Assembly: GCA_026874595.1 (NCBI GenBank)
Contig: JAPPUL010000095.1
Coordinates: 310,001 to 374,000 of the forward strand
Direction: 5' to 3'
DNA: 64,000 nt
From: Sipunculus nudus
Taxonomy: Eukaryota; Annelida; Sipuncula; Golfingiida; Sipunculidae
Part shown: in pieces, positions 46,266 through 55,845 of the stretch
How the letters are laid out: each line of letters opens with the position of its first letter
Numbering within the stretch: position 1 is the stretch's first letter
Position numbers and translations under genes: made by a program
Notes under the pieces: generated by a model
What the model was told of the DNA's origin: nothing
Seen by the model: the letters and a program-made list of their open reading frames with translations, nothing else
The model's database searches: none

Positions 46266-49200
46266 CTAAATCAAAACCTCTCGAACCTTGCTTCCATCCT
46301 TTTGAGTGCCAACTATTCCCTCAGCCTCCATAAGCTCGATTATACGGGCTGCTCTGTTATATCCTATTCGCATTTTTCTTTGTAGGTATGAGGCTGAGGC
46401 TTTCCTCTCAAACTTTACTATCTCTACCGCCTCTATATAAAGTGGTTCATCCTTTATCCCAAATTCACCTGTGCCACTAGCTAAAGATGCTCCTTCTTCT
46501 TCTTCGTTTATAATTATATTTTCAAGCTCTTCAATATAATTTGTTGCCCCATCTATATTAGATATAAAATTTAATATTTCTTTCTCTTGCAAAAATGCCC
46601 CCTGTATTCTTATAGTTCCGCTAAATCCAGGTGCAAGGAAGAGTAAATCACCCTTACCTAAAAGCTTTTCTGCACCATTAGTATCCAATATTATACGAGA
46701 TTCTGTCTTGCTTGATACTTGAAAGGCGATACGTGCTGGGAAGTTTGCCTTTATTAGACCTGTTATTACATCTACTGACGGTCTTTGTGTTGCAACAACA
46801 AGATGTATCCCAACCGCTCGGGACATTGCCGCAAGTCGCGATATCTTTAATTCTACCTCCTTACCCGAGGTCATCATTAAATCTGCAAACTCATCTATTA
46901 TTACTACTATATATTCAAACGGACTGTCAGTAACATAGCCAGACTTGCGCATAGATACCACTTTCTCATTAAAACTACTTATGTCACGTACTCCATATCT
47001 CTCAAGCAATCCATACCTCCTCTCCATCTCATCTACTACCCAGCTAAGAGCTACTAGGGCCTTCTTCGGATGTGTTATTACCGGCGCAATCAGATTTGGC
47101 AGATTGTTATATATACTAAGTTCTACCCTCTTTGGATCTATTAAAAGAAATTTTGCCACTTTAGGACCCGTTGCATACAACAAACTACATATTAGTGTAT
47201 TTACAAATACACTCTTGCCTGAGCCCGTTGCTCCCGCTATTAGTAAATGGGGCATGCTTGCCAAGTCCGCTACTACTACATCCCCCTCTATCCCCTTCCC
47301 AAGCGCTATCGGCAATTTAGCATCGCTTTGTGCAAAACTAGAAGCGCATACTAAATCTCCAAAATATACCTTCTTACGTATTTCGTTTGGCACTTCTATT
47401 CCTACAAGCGATTTGCCTGGTATTGGGGCTAGCACCCTTATTCGCAATGACGCTAGGGTTAAGGCTATGTTATCTTGTATGTTTGATATCTTGCTTAATC
47501 TCGTCCCTGCTGCCGGAAGTATCTCATAGCGAGTTATTACCGGACCGCGCGATATTCCCACCACCTTTGCGCTAATTCCAAAATCTTTAAGAGTGTTTTC
47601 AAGCTTCTTTATTACCTCTCCCTCTATACTCTGTCCTTCTACATCAGTTTCCGATATGCACAACGATTTCTCATGACTTACAGATTCTATAAGCCCCTCA
47701 TCGCTCGCAAACAAATTAACTCCACTCTCGCGAAAACCTATAACATTGTCATAACATATTCTAAATCCATCCACCAACACACGTCTATTAGCTCCTTTTA
47801 TTGCTTCCTTCTCTCTTCCCTCTCTTTCCTCTCTTTCCTCTATTCCCTCTCTTTCCTCTCTTTCCTCTATTCCCTCTCTTTCCTCTCTTTCCTCTATTCC
47901 CTCTCTTCCCTCTCCTCCTACTACCCCCCCTTTGCACCCATCCTCCCCTTCTTCACTCTCTTCTATATCTCTTCTTCTATCAAATAACTCAAGCTCCGAA
48001 GAACCTAAAACTACTAGCGACTTGCAATCCCCTACGCCTCCCTTATACTCTCCATTTGACTTGCAGCTCGTTAAACCTTCAGAACCAACAGCAACAACAG
48101 AATCAGCTTTTACTAATATAAAACCTCGCTCCTCTTTACTATTTTTACTCTCGACTAATTTAGCCTCTCCTGCTGCCTTCTTGCATAAAGATGATAGTTT
48201 TATACCTTCATTTTCTACTGTATTCTCTAGCTCTACTGCACCTTCTAACTCTATATTAGAAGAATCCAAAACAGTTTTATTGCTTTTTATATCTTCAGCA
48301 CTTTTTATACCTTCATCTACGTAAATATACCCTACCCGCTCAAGCTCTTCTAAAGATATATCTTCTATACCTGCATCTTCTAAACCTTTAGTTGCACTCT
48401 TATCCTCACTCTCATCCAATATAAGATCACAAATTATCTTCTTAAAATCATCTGCTCCCAGAATATCTTCACTTGGCCTATTAAAACTCGTTTCTAACGT
48501 CTTTACAAAATCTTTTGCAATATATAAACTACCTCCTCTCAAATGGTCTCCCTTACCACCCCCTTCTACCTCCAACCCCTCATCCCCTATAAAAACCTTG
48601 CTTATAAATGGTGGCTTGCTCTTTTTAGCCTTTACCCTCTTAGTCAATTTAATCTTCGCATTCCTAGCATTTGTCCCCTTAGCTGCTTTAATGAAAATAT
48701 TCCTCTTTCCCTTTACATAACCATAGTTTAACAACTTCTTGACTTTAGAAAAGTACTTGTTAAATACATTTACCATTTTGAGTTTTAATACTTCTTTATA
48801 GCTTCTTATTTGTTCTCTTACACTCCTTTCAAAAAACAACATCATCCCCAACCACATAAGCATTAGCAGAAATATTAACTCGCCAAATATTCCAAATATT
48901 ATGTTTATTACATGCGATATAAACCCAAATATTATTCCGCCTCCTGTAAAACTTGTATCTCCACTTACAAAACTAATTAAATACGAAAAGCTAAATAAAA
49001 GTAGCATAAGGCCACATACTTTGCTTGCAAAATTAGACGGCTTTAGCTTAGGGAAGAATAATACGTACGCATAAAGGCCTAGCAAGATTAGAAAATAGGC
49101 CCCGTAGCCAAACATTATGAGTGTAAGACCTGGAAGCGCATATGCAAGTTCAAGTAATAGCCCATTGCCCATCTCTTCTAACAATAATTCTCCACTTAAA

Positions 49201-49325
49201 CCTGTTTTGGCGAAAAAATAGGGACTGTATGATAAAAGCCCCATGCAATAAGATAAATACAATATCGTGTATATGAAGAACATCCCTTTCTCTTTATTCA
49301 TAATAGTTTCTACTCTATAACCCAT
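46266..49325 (-). CDS. ftsK: DNA translocase FtsK/SpoIIIE
   Basis: Pumps chromosome DNA at the septum. 1019 residues: four to five transmembrane helices in the first 170, a low-complexity linker of about 360 residues, the alpha/beta motor with Walker A GATGSGKS at about residue 696 and Walker B YIVVIIDEFADLMMTSG, and a C-terminal gamma winged-helix (ASASYLQRKMRIGYNRAARI) that reads KOPS-type sites. The linker has a ninefold-residue repeat, GIEEREERE three times, from a 27-bp DNA repeat. The start could also be the ATG at 49301. Confidence 0.96.
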   Translation of the reverse strand: MGYRVETIMNKEKGMFFIYTILYLSYCMGLLSYSPYFFAKTGLSGELLLEEMGNGLLLELAYALPGLTLIMFGYGAYFLILLGLYAYVLFFPKLKPSNFASKVCGLMLLLFSFSYLISFVSGDTSFTGGGIIFGFISHVINIIFGIFGELIFLLMLMWLGMMLFFERSVREQIRSYKEVLKLKMVNVFNKYFSKVKKLLNYGYVKGKRNIFIKAAKGTNARNAKIKLTKRVKAKKSKPPFISKVFIGDEGLEVEGGGKGDHLRGGSLYIAKDFVKTLETSFNRPSEDILGADDFKKIICDLILDESEDKSATKGLEDAGIEDISLEELERVGYIYVDEGIKSAEDIKSNKTVLDSSNIELEGAVELENTVENEGIKLSSLCKKAAGEAKLVESKNSKEERGFILVKADSVVAVGSEGLTSCKSNGEYKGGVGDCKSLVVLGSSELELFDRRRDIEESEEGEDGCKGGVVGGEGREGIEEREEREGIEEREEREGIEEREEREGREKEAIKGANRRVLVDGFRICYDNVIGFRESGVNLFASDEGLIESVSHEKSLCISETDVEGQSIEGEVIKKLENTLKDFGISAKVVGISRGPVITRYEILPAAGTRLSKISNIQDNIALTLASLRIRVLAPIPGKSLVGIEVPNEIRKKVYFGDLVCASSFAQSDAKLPIALGKGIEGDVVVADLASMPHLLIAGATGSGKSVFVNTLICSLLYATGPKVAKFLLIDPKRVELSIYNNLPNLIAPVITHPKKALVALSWVVDEMERRYGLLERYGVRDISSFNEKVVSMRKSGYVTDSPFEYIVVIIDEFADLMMTSGKEVELKISRLAAMSRAVGIHLVVATQRPSVDVITGLIKANFPARIAFQVSSKTESRIILDTNGAEKLLGKGDLLFLAPGFSGTIRIQGAFLQEKEILNFISNIDGATNYIEELENIIINEEEEGASLASGTGEFGIKDEPLYIEAVEIVKFERKASASYLQRKMRIGYNRAARIIELMEAEGIVGTQKDGSKVREVLI
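47821..47901. repeat. 27-bp perfect tandem repeat, three copies, in ftsK linker
   Basis: Three identical, contiguous 27-bp units encoding the nine residues GIEEREERE on the minus strand. In frame, in the flexible linker of FtsK, where length change should be tolerated. Confidence 0.95.
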
Positions 49326-49436
49326 CCTTGGTCTTATCTGCTTAGATTTGGATTCTTTTAATTCGTATTGGTTTTGTACAATATCATTTTTTACAATATC
49401 ATTGTAGTAAATCGGTTTTGATTTCTTAAGAATTTA

Positions 49437-50282
49437 TTAAACCAACATTATTAGCAAAAAACCTATAAAGAAACAATAATAGGCAAAGTAACTTAGTTTA
49501 CCGCGTCTTACAAACCTTATTAAGAGCTTTAGAGAAAGATAGCCAAATACAAATGCTCCTATAAAGCCAAGCACATAAGCCAATATGTTTATATCTTCGA
49601 AGCCAAGCTTAAAACCCTCATAAACTGTTGCTACTAATATTGCCGGTAGCGAAAGCAGAAAAGAATATTTTATCATTGTCTCTCGTTTAAGGCCAATTAG
49701 AAGTCCGGTTGATATTGTTATTCCTGAGCGCGATATTCCCGGTGCTATCGATAAACCTTGCATTATACCTATTAAAAACGCTTCCCTCAACCTTAGACGA
49801 CTCCTACTCCCTTCTGGAAACATATTATCTGTATATTTTGTTGCATACAAAAATATCCCCGTAATAAAAAACATAATCCCAACATAAAATAAATTATCAT
49901 GCCCAAGGACTATAAAATAATCCCTTAAAAAAAAACCTATTAGCCCCGTAGGTATACTGCCTACAACAATTACCACTACCCACCACATCCCTTCTGAGTC
50001 TTCCTCACCCTCCTTAAATATATTCTTACCCGCTTCATTTCTTTGCTTATACCACATAAAGGGTGCTCTTAGAATATTATATATATCAGCCCTAAATACT
50101 ATAACTGTTGCGCACATTGTCCCAAGATGTAGGACAACATTAAGTAAATGGGTCTTTTGGCTTGGAGATGTAAAGGGCAGTAGGTTTTCAAATAATACCA
50201 AATGTCCTGAACTGCTTATTGGTAAAAACTCTGTTATACCCTGCACTATACTCAAGAATATGGCAAGCGTTACTTCATCCAA
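49437..50282 (-). CDS. uppP: Undecaprenyl-diphosphatase
   Basis: BacA-type membrane enzyme recycling the lipid carrier for peptidoglycan and other polymers. 281 residues, about eight helices. VQGITEFLPISSSGHLVL (with the catalytic Glu region) and APGISRSGITISTGLLIGL are the two hallmark segments. The start codon is TTG at 50282; the N-terminus aligns with the family from there. It ends 111 bp before the ftsK start on the same strand. Confidence 0.95.
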   Translation of the reverse strand: MDEVTLAIFLSIVQGITEFLPISSSGHLVLFENLLPFTSPSQKTHLLNVVLHLGTMCATVIVFRADIYNILRAPFMWYKQRNEAGKNIFKEGEEDSEGMWWVVVIVVGSIPTGLIGFFLRDYFIVLGHDNLFYVGIMFFITGIFLYATKYTDNMFPEGSRSRLRLREAFLIGIMQGLSIAPGISRSGITISTGLLIGLKRETMIKYSFLLSLPAILVATVYEGFKLGFEDINILAYVLGFIGAFVFGYLSLKLLIRFVRRGKLSYFAYYCFFIGFLLIMLV

Positions 50283-50300
50283 CTATAAAAATACCTTAAT

Positions 50301-50747
50301 TTAATCAGAATAATTTGATATCTTACTTATTTTCCATATTCTATCGTCTATTTGCATTCTAAGTACTTTCTTTTCTTCTTCTAACGTCTTCTTATTAAAA
50401 AAAAGTACATAAACTAAAGCCTCAGAATCCGACTTTTGCTCTATTTTTGTGATTTCTATACTAAGTTCCTTAGCATAATCAATATATGCCTTTCTTTGCC
50501 TCTTAAGAAGAGGGGAAGGCTTTTCTTCGTAAAGCACCTCTTCTAACTTTTTAAACTCGCCAAGAGCCTCAGCAAGCAATATATCTTCAAGTTGGGCAAA
50601 AGCCTCTTTATCGCCTATATTATTAAATGTCTTTGCAAAAAACTTTATTGTTCTACTAATTGATAAAGGATATAGGGCAGGACTATAGGTCCTACCACAA
50701 GATATTAAAAAAACTATACAAAGAATTAATATTATACTTCTAAACAT
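50301..50747 (-). CDS. Small lipoprotein, unknown role
   Basis: 148 residues. Signal sequence with lipobox LISC (IVFLISCGRTYS). The mature part is helical then shows a short beta-rich end (ALVYVLFFNKK, KVLRMQIDDRIWKISKI), in the manner of DUF4878/NTF2-like lipoproteins, but I cannot assign it. 18 bp upstream of uppP, so likely co-transcribed with it, and 16 bp downstream of tRNA-Tyr. Confidence 0.7.
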   Translation of the reverse strand: MFRSIILILCIVFLISCGRTYSPALYPLSISRTIKFFAKTFNNIGDKEAFAQLEDILLAEALGEFKKLEEVLYEEKPSPLLKRQRKAYIDYAKELSIEITKIEQKSDSEALVYVLFFNKKTLEEEKKVLRMQIDDRIWKISKISNYSD

Positions 50748-50763
50748 GAAAGCTCTAAGTATT

Positions 50764-50845
50764 TGGGGAGAGCAGGATTTGAACCTACGAAGGCATAGCC
50801 AACAGATTTACAGTCTGCCCCCTTTAACCACTCGGGCATCTCCCC
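50764..50845 (-). tRNA. tRNA-Tyr (anticodon GTA)
   Basis: Minus strand. Acceptor GGGGAGA/TCTCCCC, anticodon arm CAGA-CTGTAAA-TCTG with anticodon GTA, a long variable arm (GGCTATGCC region) as in bacterial tRNA-Tyr, and T arm GTAGG...CCTGC. No CCA encoded. Confidence 0.95.
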
Positions 50846-51022
50846 TTTATAACAAATATTTACTTTGTAAGGACAAGCGTTATTTAGTAATATACTTAAA
50901 CTATACTCTTAAACTAAGAACAGCTCCTTATTTAAGGCACACTTACTAAACTAAAGAAGACCTTATTACTTTAAAGAATTCCCGTGCAAAACTATCCCAT
51001 AAAAAGCCCAAACACTAAAATA

Positions 51023-51095
51023 AGCCGGCGAAAGGAATCGAACCCTCAACCTAGTAATTACAAGTCACTTGCTCTACCAATTGAGCTACGCCGGC
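51023..51095 (-). tRNA. tRNA-Thr (anticodon TGT)
   Basis: Minus strand. Acceptor GCCGGCG/CGCCGGC, D arm GCTC/GAGC, anticodon stem AGTGA/TTACT with loop CTTGTAA (anticodon TGT), T arm GAGGG/CCTTT with TTCGATT. The order Thr then Tyr on the same strand is frequent in bacteria, where Gly, Trp and tuf often follow; they do not here. Confidence 0.95.
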
Positions 51096-51229
51096 ATACT
51101 CATACAAAAAAAATAATATAATTATTGATAAGATAAATGTCAACAAGGGACTTGAATATTAAAAAATATACATATACCTTTTTATATTGTAAATTAGGAA
51201 GAACATAAAAATAAACGAATAACCTGTAA

Positions 51230-52015
51230 ATGTATATAAAAAACAAAATTCAAGATAGCCTAATTGTAGCCGGAACATCGGTAAGAAGACATGATAATGA
51301 AGACTTTGATTTAGGCAATAAGAATCCTAGTCATTACGAAAATAAAAACTCTTTATTAAATGCTCTAGGTTTTCCCATCAAAAACTCTGTCTTTATAAAA
51401 CAAACTCATTCGAAGAACGTACTGGTGGTAAATACTACTTTAAATAATGTCTTTCTTGGTAGAAATGGTATAGAAAGAAGCAGTGCCTACGATAATCCTT
51501 CAGAGCCGCCTACAAATATAACCCACGACGCAATTATAACAAATCTAAAAGGGGTCTTACTGTGCATATTTACAGCTGATTGCTATCCGATATTTTTATA
51601 TGACATAAAAAATAATTGTATAGGCATAATTCACGCAGGCTGGCGAGGAACACAAAAACAAATAGTAATAAATACGCTAAGAACGCTAAAAAAGACTTAC
51701 GGTTCAAAAGCCAAAGATATACTAATCTCATTTGGACCTGGGATAGGAGTATGTTGTTATGAGGTTTCAAAAGAGTTTAAGGAAGTATTTGGCAAGTCGA
51801 CGATGGAAAAGCAAGGCAAACTATATCTAGATCTTCTAAAAGAGAACAAAGCTCAGCTACTTGAAGAAGGAATATTAAAAAATAACATACTGGAGGACTC
51901 CTACATGTGCACTTATTGCCATAACGATTTATATTACAGTCACAGAAAAGAGAATAAGTTAAAACAAAGAGTCGGGCGGATGCTGTCCTTTATAGGGATA
52001 AGGGACTCGTTATGA
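51230..52015 (+). CDS. pgeF: Laccase-domain purine nucleoside phosphorylase (YfiH/PgeF family)
   Basis: 261 residues. The family's metal/substrate motifs are TADCYPIFLYD, GIIHAGWRGTQKQIV and FGPGIGVCCYEVSKEF, with the closing CTYCHNDLYYSHRKE. Members were once called multicopper oxidases and are now known to phosphorolyse purine nucleosides or to act in peptidoglycan precursor editing. Its stop overlaps the holA start (ATGA type), so the two are translationally coupled. Confidence 0.88.
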   Translation: MYIKNKIQDSLIVAGTSVRRHDNEDFDLGNKNPSHYENKNSLLNALGFPIKNSVFIKQTHSKNVLVVNTTLNNVFLGRNGIERSSAYDNPSEPPTNITHDAIITNLKGVLLCIFTADCYPIFLYDIKNNCIGIIHAGWRGTQKQIVINTLRTLKKTYGSKAKDILISFGPGIGVCCYEVSKEFKEVFGKSTMEKQGKLYLDLLKENKAQLLEEGILKNNILEDSYMCTYCHNDLYYSHRKENKLKQRVGRMLSFIGIRDSL

Positions 52016-53016
52016 ACTATTTATTAGTTGGACGGGACAAGGATAAAATAAAGCGTCGTATTGAAAAGATAAAGGAGGAAGTATATAAAGATTTTGCTAC
52101 AAATGCAAATGTATTAAACTTTTTTCTAAGCGAGCATTCAATAGAAGAGATATTAAGCGAATGTAATACCTATCCCATATTCGGCAATAAAAAGGTTATA
52201 ACAATATTTGAGATAGAATATAGCAAAGAGCTTTTATGCTATCTTGAAGAACAGGATAAACAAGATAAAAGTATAGATTCATCTTTTGTAATTTTGATAC
52301 TGGTATCAGATAAGAGTTTAAAGGAAATTAATAAGAAGTTGGTTGATGCGATTAAAAAGTATGGGAAGATAGAGGAGTATAAAGAGAGAAGCATAAAGCA
52401 AGCAAAAAGCTATTTAGAAAGCGAGCTTAAAGAGCTAATAAGTAACGAGAATAAAGATTCGATAATAGATTACATAGTAGAGAGGATATATAATAGCGAA
52501 TCGAATTTAAACTCTTTAGTAGAGCGTCTTAAAGGGTATGCTGAAGGAGAAGGAAAAGGAGAAGGAAAAGGAGAAGGGAAAAAGGAGTTAACACTTTCTG
52601 ATGTAAAGAGTCTAATGTCGCCTGAGAGTTCAGCTACAAGAAACATATTTAGCTTTACAAACAGCTTATTTGAGGAAGACGTATTAAAATCACTAAGGCT
52701 TTTAGATGAGTTATTAAAGGAAAAAAATAGCTTAATATACATATTAACAATGATATATAGACAACTTAAGCTTGTCTGGACAGCAAAATGCTATAATAAT
52801 AGTGATTTATCGTTTAAAGAGATAGTAGAAAAGACAAAACTTCATCCATTTGTACTTCAACAAGCGTTAAAGCAGGCTTTAATATTTGAATACACTAAAC
52901 TTGAAATACTAATTCATGAGCTATCAAAACTTGACAAGGAGATACGAGTAAGCGTTAGTACAGATGAGGCAATTGTTAAGGTTGAACTTTATATAATGCT
53001 ATTTGAAAGAGGATAA
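52012..53016 (+). CDS. holA: DNA polymerase III delta subunit
   Basis: Clamp-loader subunit that opens the beta clamp. 334 residues. N-terminal AAA-like domain (LLVGRDKDKIKRRI), the clamp-contact area in NTYPIFGNKKVITI, and the C-terminal helical collar domain (ILTMIYRQLKLVWTAKCYN, LHPFVLQQALKQAL). A low-complexity EGEGKGEGKGEGKK sits around residue 180-190. The 3' third, from base 52600, is repeated at 56043-56459. The gene itself is intact. Confidence 0.92.
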   Translation: MNYLLVGRDKDKIKRRIEKIKEEVYKDFATNANVLNFFLSEHSIEEILSECNTYPIFGNKKVITIFEIEYSKELLCYLEEQDKQDKSIDSSFVILILVSDKSLKEINKKLVDAIKKYGKIEEYKERSIKQAKSYLESELKELISNENKDSIIDYIVERIYNSESNLNSLVERLKGYAEGEGKGEGKGEGKKELTLSDVKSLMSPESSATRNIFSFTNSLFEEDVLKSLRLLDELLKEKNSLIYILTMIYRQLKLVWTAKCYNNSDLSFKEIVEKTKLHPFVLQQALKQALIFEYTKLEILIHELSKLDKEIRVSVSTDEAIVKVELYIMLFERG

Positions 53017-53051
53017 CTTTTGAAAGAGGATAACTTTTGAAAGAGGATAAC
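53002..53051. repeat. 17-bp tandem repeat at holA end, three copies
   Basis: Unit tttgaaagaggataact, three times, starting within the last codons of holA and covering its stop. In unit 2 the same repeat has four copies (56445-56511). Confidence 0.92.
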
Positions 53052-53154
53052 AAGAGGCTAACTTTTTGAAAATGTCTTAAAGAAAAATATATAAGTTAGT
53101 TTAATAATTTAATATGCTAAAAGAACGTAAATAGTATATTTATATTGATTTGTA

Positions 53155-53207
53155 AGATAGTAAAGGGATAAGGATAGTAAGGGATAAGGATAGTAAGGGA
53201 TAAGGAT
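53155..53207. repeat. 16-bp tandem repeat upstream of mdh copy 1, three copies
   Basis: Unit taagggataaggatag, three copies (the first has one extra A). The equivalent place in unit 2 (56619-56717) has six copies. It lies about 55 bases upstream of the mdh start, possibly within its leader. Confidence 0.9.
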
Positions 53208-53261
53208 AAAGGAAAGATATAATATTTTAAATTAACAATAGAGTTAGGAGGATGAAGTATA

Positions 53262-54209
53262 GTGAGAACAAAGATAAGCGTAATAGGTGCTGGCAATGTA
53301 GGAGCAACAACAGCACTATATATGGCCCAAATGGAACTTGGTGATATAAAATTATTTGACATAATAAAAGATTATCCTGAAGGAATAGCCCTAGACATGT
53401 ATGAGTCCTCACCTGTTTTAGGATTTGATGCACAAATAGAAGGGACAACAGATTACAGGGGACTTAAAGGTTCTGAGATAATCGTAGTAACAGCAGGGCT
53501 TCCGAGAAAACCAAATATGGATCGCCTTGACCTTTTAAAGGTGAATGGTGATATAGTTAAAGGGATATCGGATAACATAACAAAATATGCACCGGATGCC
53601 TTAGTAATCGTTGTATCAAATCCTGTTGATATTATGACTTATCTTACATACAAGAGGTTGAACTTAGGGCGTAATAAAGTTATCGGCATGGCGGGAGCAC
53701 TTGACACCTCTCGACTTGAAAGCTTTATTGCAATGGAACTTAATGTATCTGTAAAGAATATAAATGCTATGATCCTGGGCGGACATGGAGATCAGATGAT
53801 ACCGCTTCCTAGATATACTACTGTTGGAGGGATACCTATAACCGAACTACTCGATAAAGAGACTATAGATAGATTAAACAAACGAGCTCAAAATGGAGGA
53901 GCTGAGATAGTATCCCTACTTAAGAAAGGCAGTGCATATTATGCACCTGGGGCTGCAGTTTGTAGAATGGTAGAATCAATAATCCGTGAACAAAATAATA
54001 TATTCTTGTCATCATGCATACTAGATGGCGAATATGGAATAAAGGATTGTGCACTTGGGGTTCCTGCAATACTCGGTAGAAATGGGATTGAAAAGATAAT
54101 TGAGCTTAAACTAAGCTCTGAGGAGCTTAACTTACTTAAGACTAATTCGAAAAAGTATAGAGAAAATATAGATTTACTAAAAGGCGTTTCAGGCTTTGAG
54201 TTTATGTAA
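53262..54209 (+). CDS. mdh: Malate dehydrogenase, LDH-like type, copy 1
   Basis: NAD-dependent malate/oxaloacetate conversion, TCA cycle. 315 residues: VIGAGNVGATTALYMAQ (NAD site), FDI acidic residue, AGLPRKPNMDRLDLL with Arg residues of the MDH substrate loop, VVSNPVDIMTYL and catalytic His in ILGGHGDQMIPL. GTG start with AGGAGG ten bases upstream. The protein is identical to copy 2 at 56771. It is 245 bp downstream of holA. Confidence 0.96.
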   Translation: MRTKISVIGAGNVGATTALYMAQMELGDIKLFDIIKDYPEGIALDMYESSPVLGFDAQIEGTTDYRGLKGSEIIVVTAGLPRKPNMDRLDLLKVNGDIVKGISDNITKYAPDALVIVVSNPVDIMTYLTYKRLNLGRNKVIGMAGALDTSRLESFIAMELNVSVKNINAMILGGHGDQMIPLPRYTTVGGIPITELLDKETIDRLNKRAQNGGAEIVSLLKKGSAYYAPGAAVCRMVESIIREQNNIFLSSCILDGEYGIKDCALGVPAILGRNGIEKIIELKLSSEELNLLKTNSKKYRENIDLLKGVSGFEFM

Positions 54210-54286
54210 AAGTCTTAAAAGAACCAAAAAACAACATAATTATTGGATATTATGATCTTTTGAGATATGTTATAAGATATATACTC

Positions 54287-54308
54287 TAGCTATAATCTAG
54301 TATAGCTA
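54287..54308. promoter_or_regulatory. Inverted repeat over probable -10 box, copy 1
   Basis: tagctata-atctag-tatagcta: a perfect 8-bp inverted repeat with a 6-bp spacer, containing tataat. It lies directly before the GAGAGGAG ribosome site of the 54325 lipoprotein. The same element is at 57837-57858, while the bases upstream of it differ between the copies. Could be an operator or a 5' UTR hairpin. Confidence 0.6.
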
Positions 54309-54324
54309 AAGAGAGGAGAGTCAA

Positions 54325-55806
54325 ATGAAAATGCAAACAATCTTTATGATATTTCTTTTATCACTAACTGTCTTTATGGCTTCATGTAAGAATGATGCTA
54401 CATCATCGGCAGGAGATAAACCTTCAGGGCAAAGCGGACAAGCAGGGCAAAGCGGACAAGCAGGGCAAGGAGAGACATCTGCTATAACCACGGCAATAAA
54501 CGAGGCAAAGGAGGCATTCAAAGCGGCAATAAATATAATCACGGATATTGACAAGAAGGACCCGAGCATAAGAGCTCAGGCACAAACTGAAATAACGGCT
54601 GCCAAGGAGGCAATAACGGCTGCTAATACGGCAATAGAGGCTGCCGAGACTGACAAAACGCAAGATAAAGCAGATACCGCAAAAGCTAAAGCAGACGACG
54701 CACAAACGAAAGCTCTTGAGGCAAAAACCAAAGTAGAAGTAATTGCAGTAACACAAGGATTTAGACCCGCAGTAAGTGCCCTTACTGTAGGACAGACATA
54801 CACACTACAAGCAGACATTACGCTAGACAGCTTTGAATCTATTCCCGAGCTTAAAGGCACACTTGATGGTAATGGTAAAACGATTACAATAAAACGGATT
54901 AATGGAAATGGCTTAATTTCAACTATTAACGCAGGAGCCGAGGTTAAAAACTTAAATATAAAGCTAGAAAATAATATTACACTTTCTAAAAAAGCATCTG
55001 CGGGCGTACTTGCAGGTGAAAATAACGGGAGAGTAGAGAATGTACATATTAAAGGACAGTATGATATAAATCCTTCTAATGGAGGCAGTGCAGGCAGGTT
55101 AGGAGGGCTTATTGGCCGGAACAATAGGGATGCTAAAGTAATAAACTGCTCCTCAGAAGTTAATATTAAGTCAACCGAGACCCAGCCGATTGATATGGGA
55201 GGTGGTCTTATTGGCCATAATAGTGGCACAGTAGAAAAGAGCCATGCAACGGGAGTGGTTGAGATCACCGAACTAGGTTATGTTGCGGCTGGAGGCCTTA
55301 TTGGCAGAAATAGTCGTACAGGCACAGTAGAAAAGAGCTATGCAACAAATTGGATTAAAGCTACAAGTTTAAGTACATCTGCCCATGCAGGAGGCCTCAT
55401 TGGCGAAAATGGTGGCAGGGTAAGAAATAGCTATTCAACAGGTAATTGGATTGGAGTATACCTTAAACAGGTCTCTCACGCTATTGATGGAGGGGGATTT
55501 ATTGGCCGAAATAGTGGTACAGTAGAAAATAGCTATTCGACTGCAACAACTATCACAGGCAGTTCGGCTCAAAGTGGGTCTATACGTCGTGGCCGCTTTG
55601 TTGGATCTAATACAGGCACTATAACTTCCTCTTATGTACTAAAGATTACAGATCCGGGTAAGAATGTTGCTACTAGCACTTCTACAGAAGACACAGCAGA
55701 CGGAGTAAGTGCAATAGAAGAAAGTGCAGTTGCTGCAACAACTTTTACAGGTTGGGACGCTACAATTTGGAATCTTGCAACGGGAAGCTGGCCAACACTT
55801 AAATAA
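54325..55806 (+). CDS. GLUG-repeat lipoprotein, copy 1 of the duplicated pair
   Basis: 493 residues. Signal peptide with lipobox MASC (C21), then a Gly/Gln/Ser linker (SGQSGQAGQSGQAGQG), an alanine-rich helical stretch (residues 53-145), a conserved cap (YTLQADITLDSF, GTLDGNGKTITIK) and five GLUG repeats (GGLIGRNxxxxxxxxS) expected to form a beta-solenoid. The first 62 residues are identical to the lipoprotein at 57875; after that the two share only scattered blocks. Strong GAGAGGAG RBS. Probably displayed on the surface; ligand unknown. Confidence 0.88.
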   Translation: MKMQTIFMIFLLSLTVFMASCKNDATSSAGDKPSGQSGQAGQSGQAGQGETSAITTAINEAKEAFKAAINIITDIDKKDPSIRAQAQTEITAAKEAITAANTAIEAAETDKTQDKADTAKAKADDAQTKALEAKTKVEVIAVTQGFRPAVSALTVGQTYTLQADITLDSFESIPELKGTLDGNGKTITIKRINGNGLISTINAGAEVKNLNIKLENNITLSKKASAGVLAGENNGRVENVHIKGQYDINPSNGGSAGRLGGLIGRNNRDAKVINCSSEVNIKSTETQPIDMGGGLIGHNSGTVEKSHATGVVEITELGYVAAGGLIGRNSRTGTVEKSYATNWIKATSLSTSAHAGGLIGENGGRVRNSYSTGNWIGVYLKQVSHAIDGGGFIGRNSGTVENSYSTATTITGSSAQSGSIRRGRFVGSNTGTITSSYVLKITDPGKNVATSTSTEDTADGVSAIEESAVAATTFTGWDATIWNLATGSWPTLK

Positions 55807-55845
55807 CTTTTAAATAACACATTAAATAACACATTAAATAACAAT

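Noticed and set aside
47801-48121. Plus-strand ORF of Leu/Phe/Pro repeats
   Set aside because: It is the reverse strand of the FtsK 27-bp repeat and linker; low complexity only.
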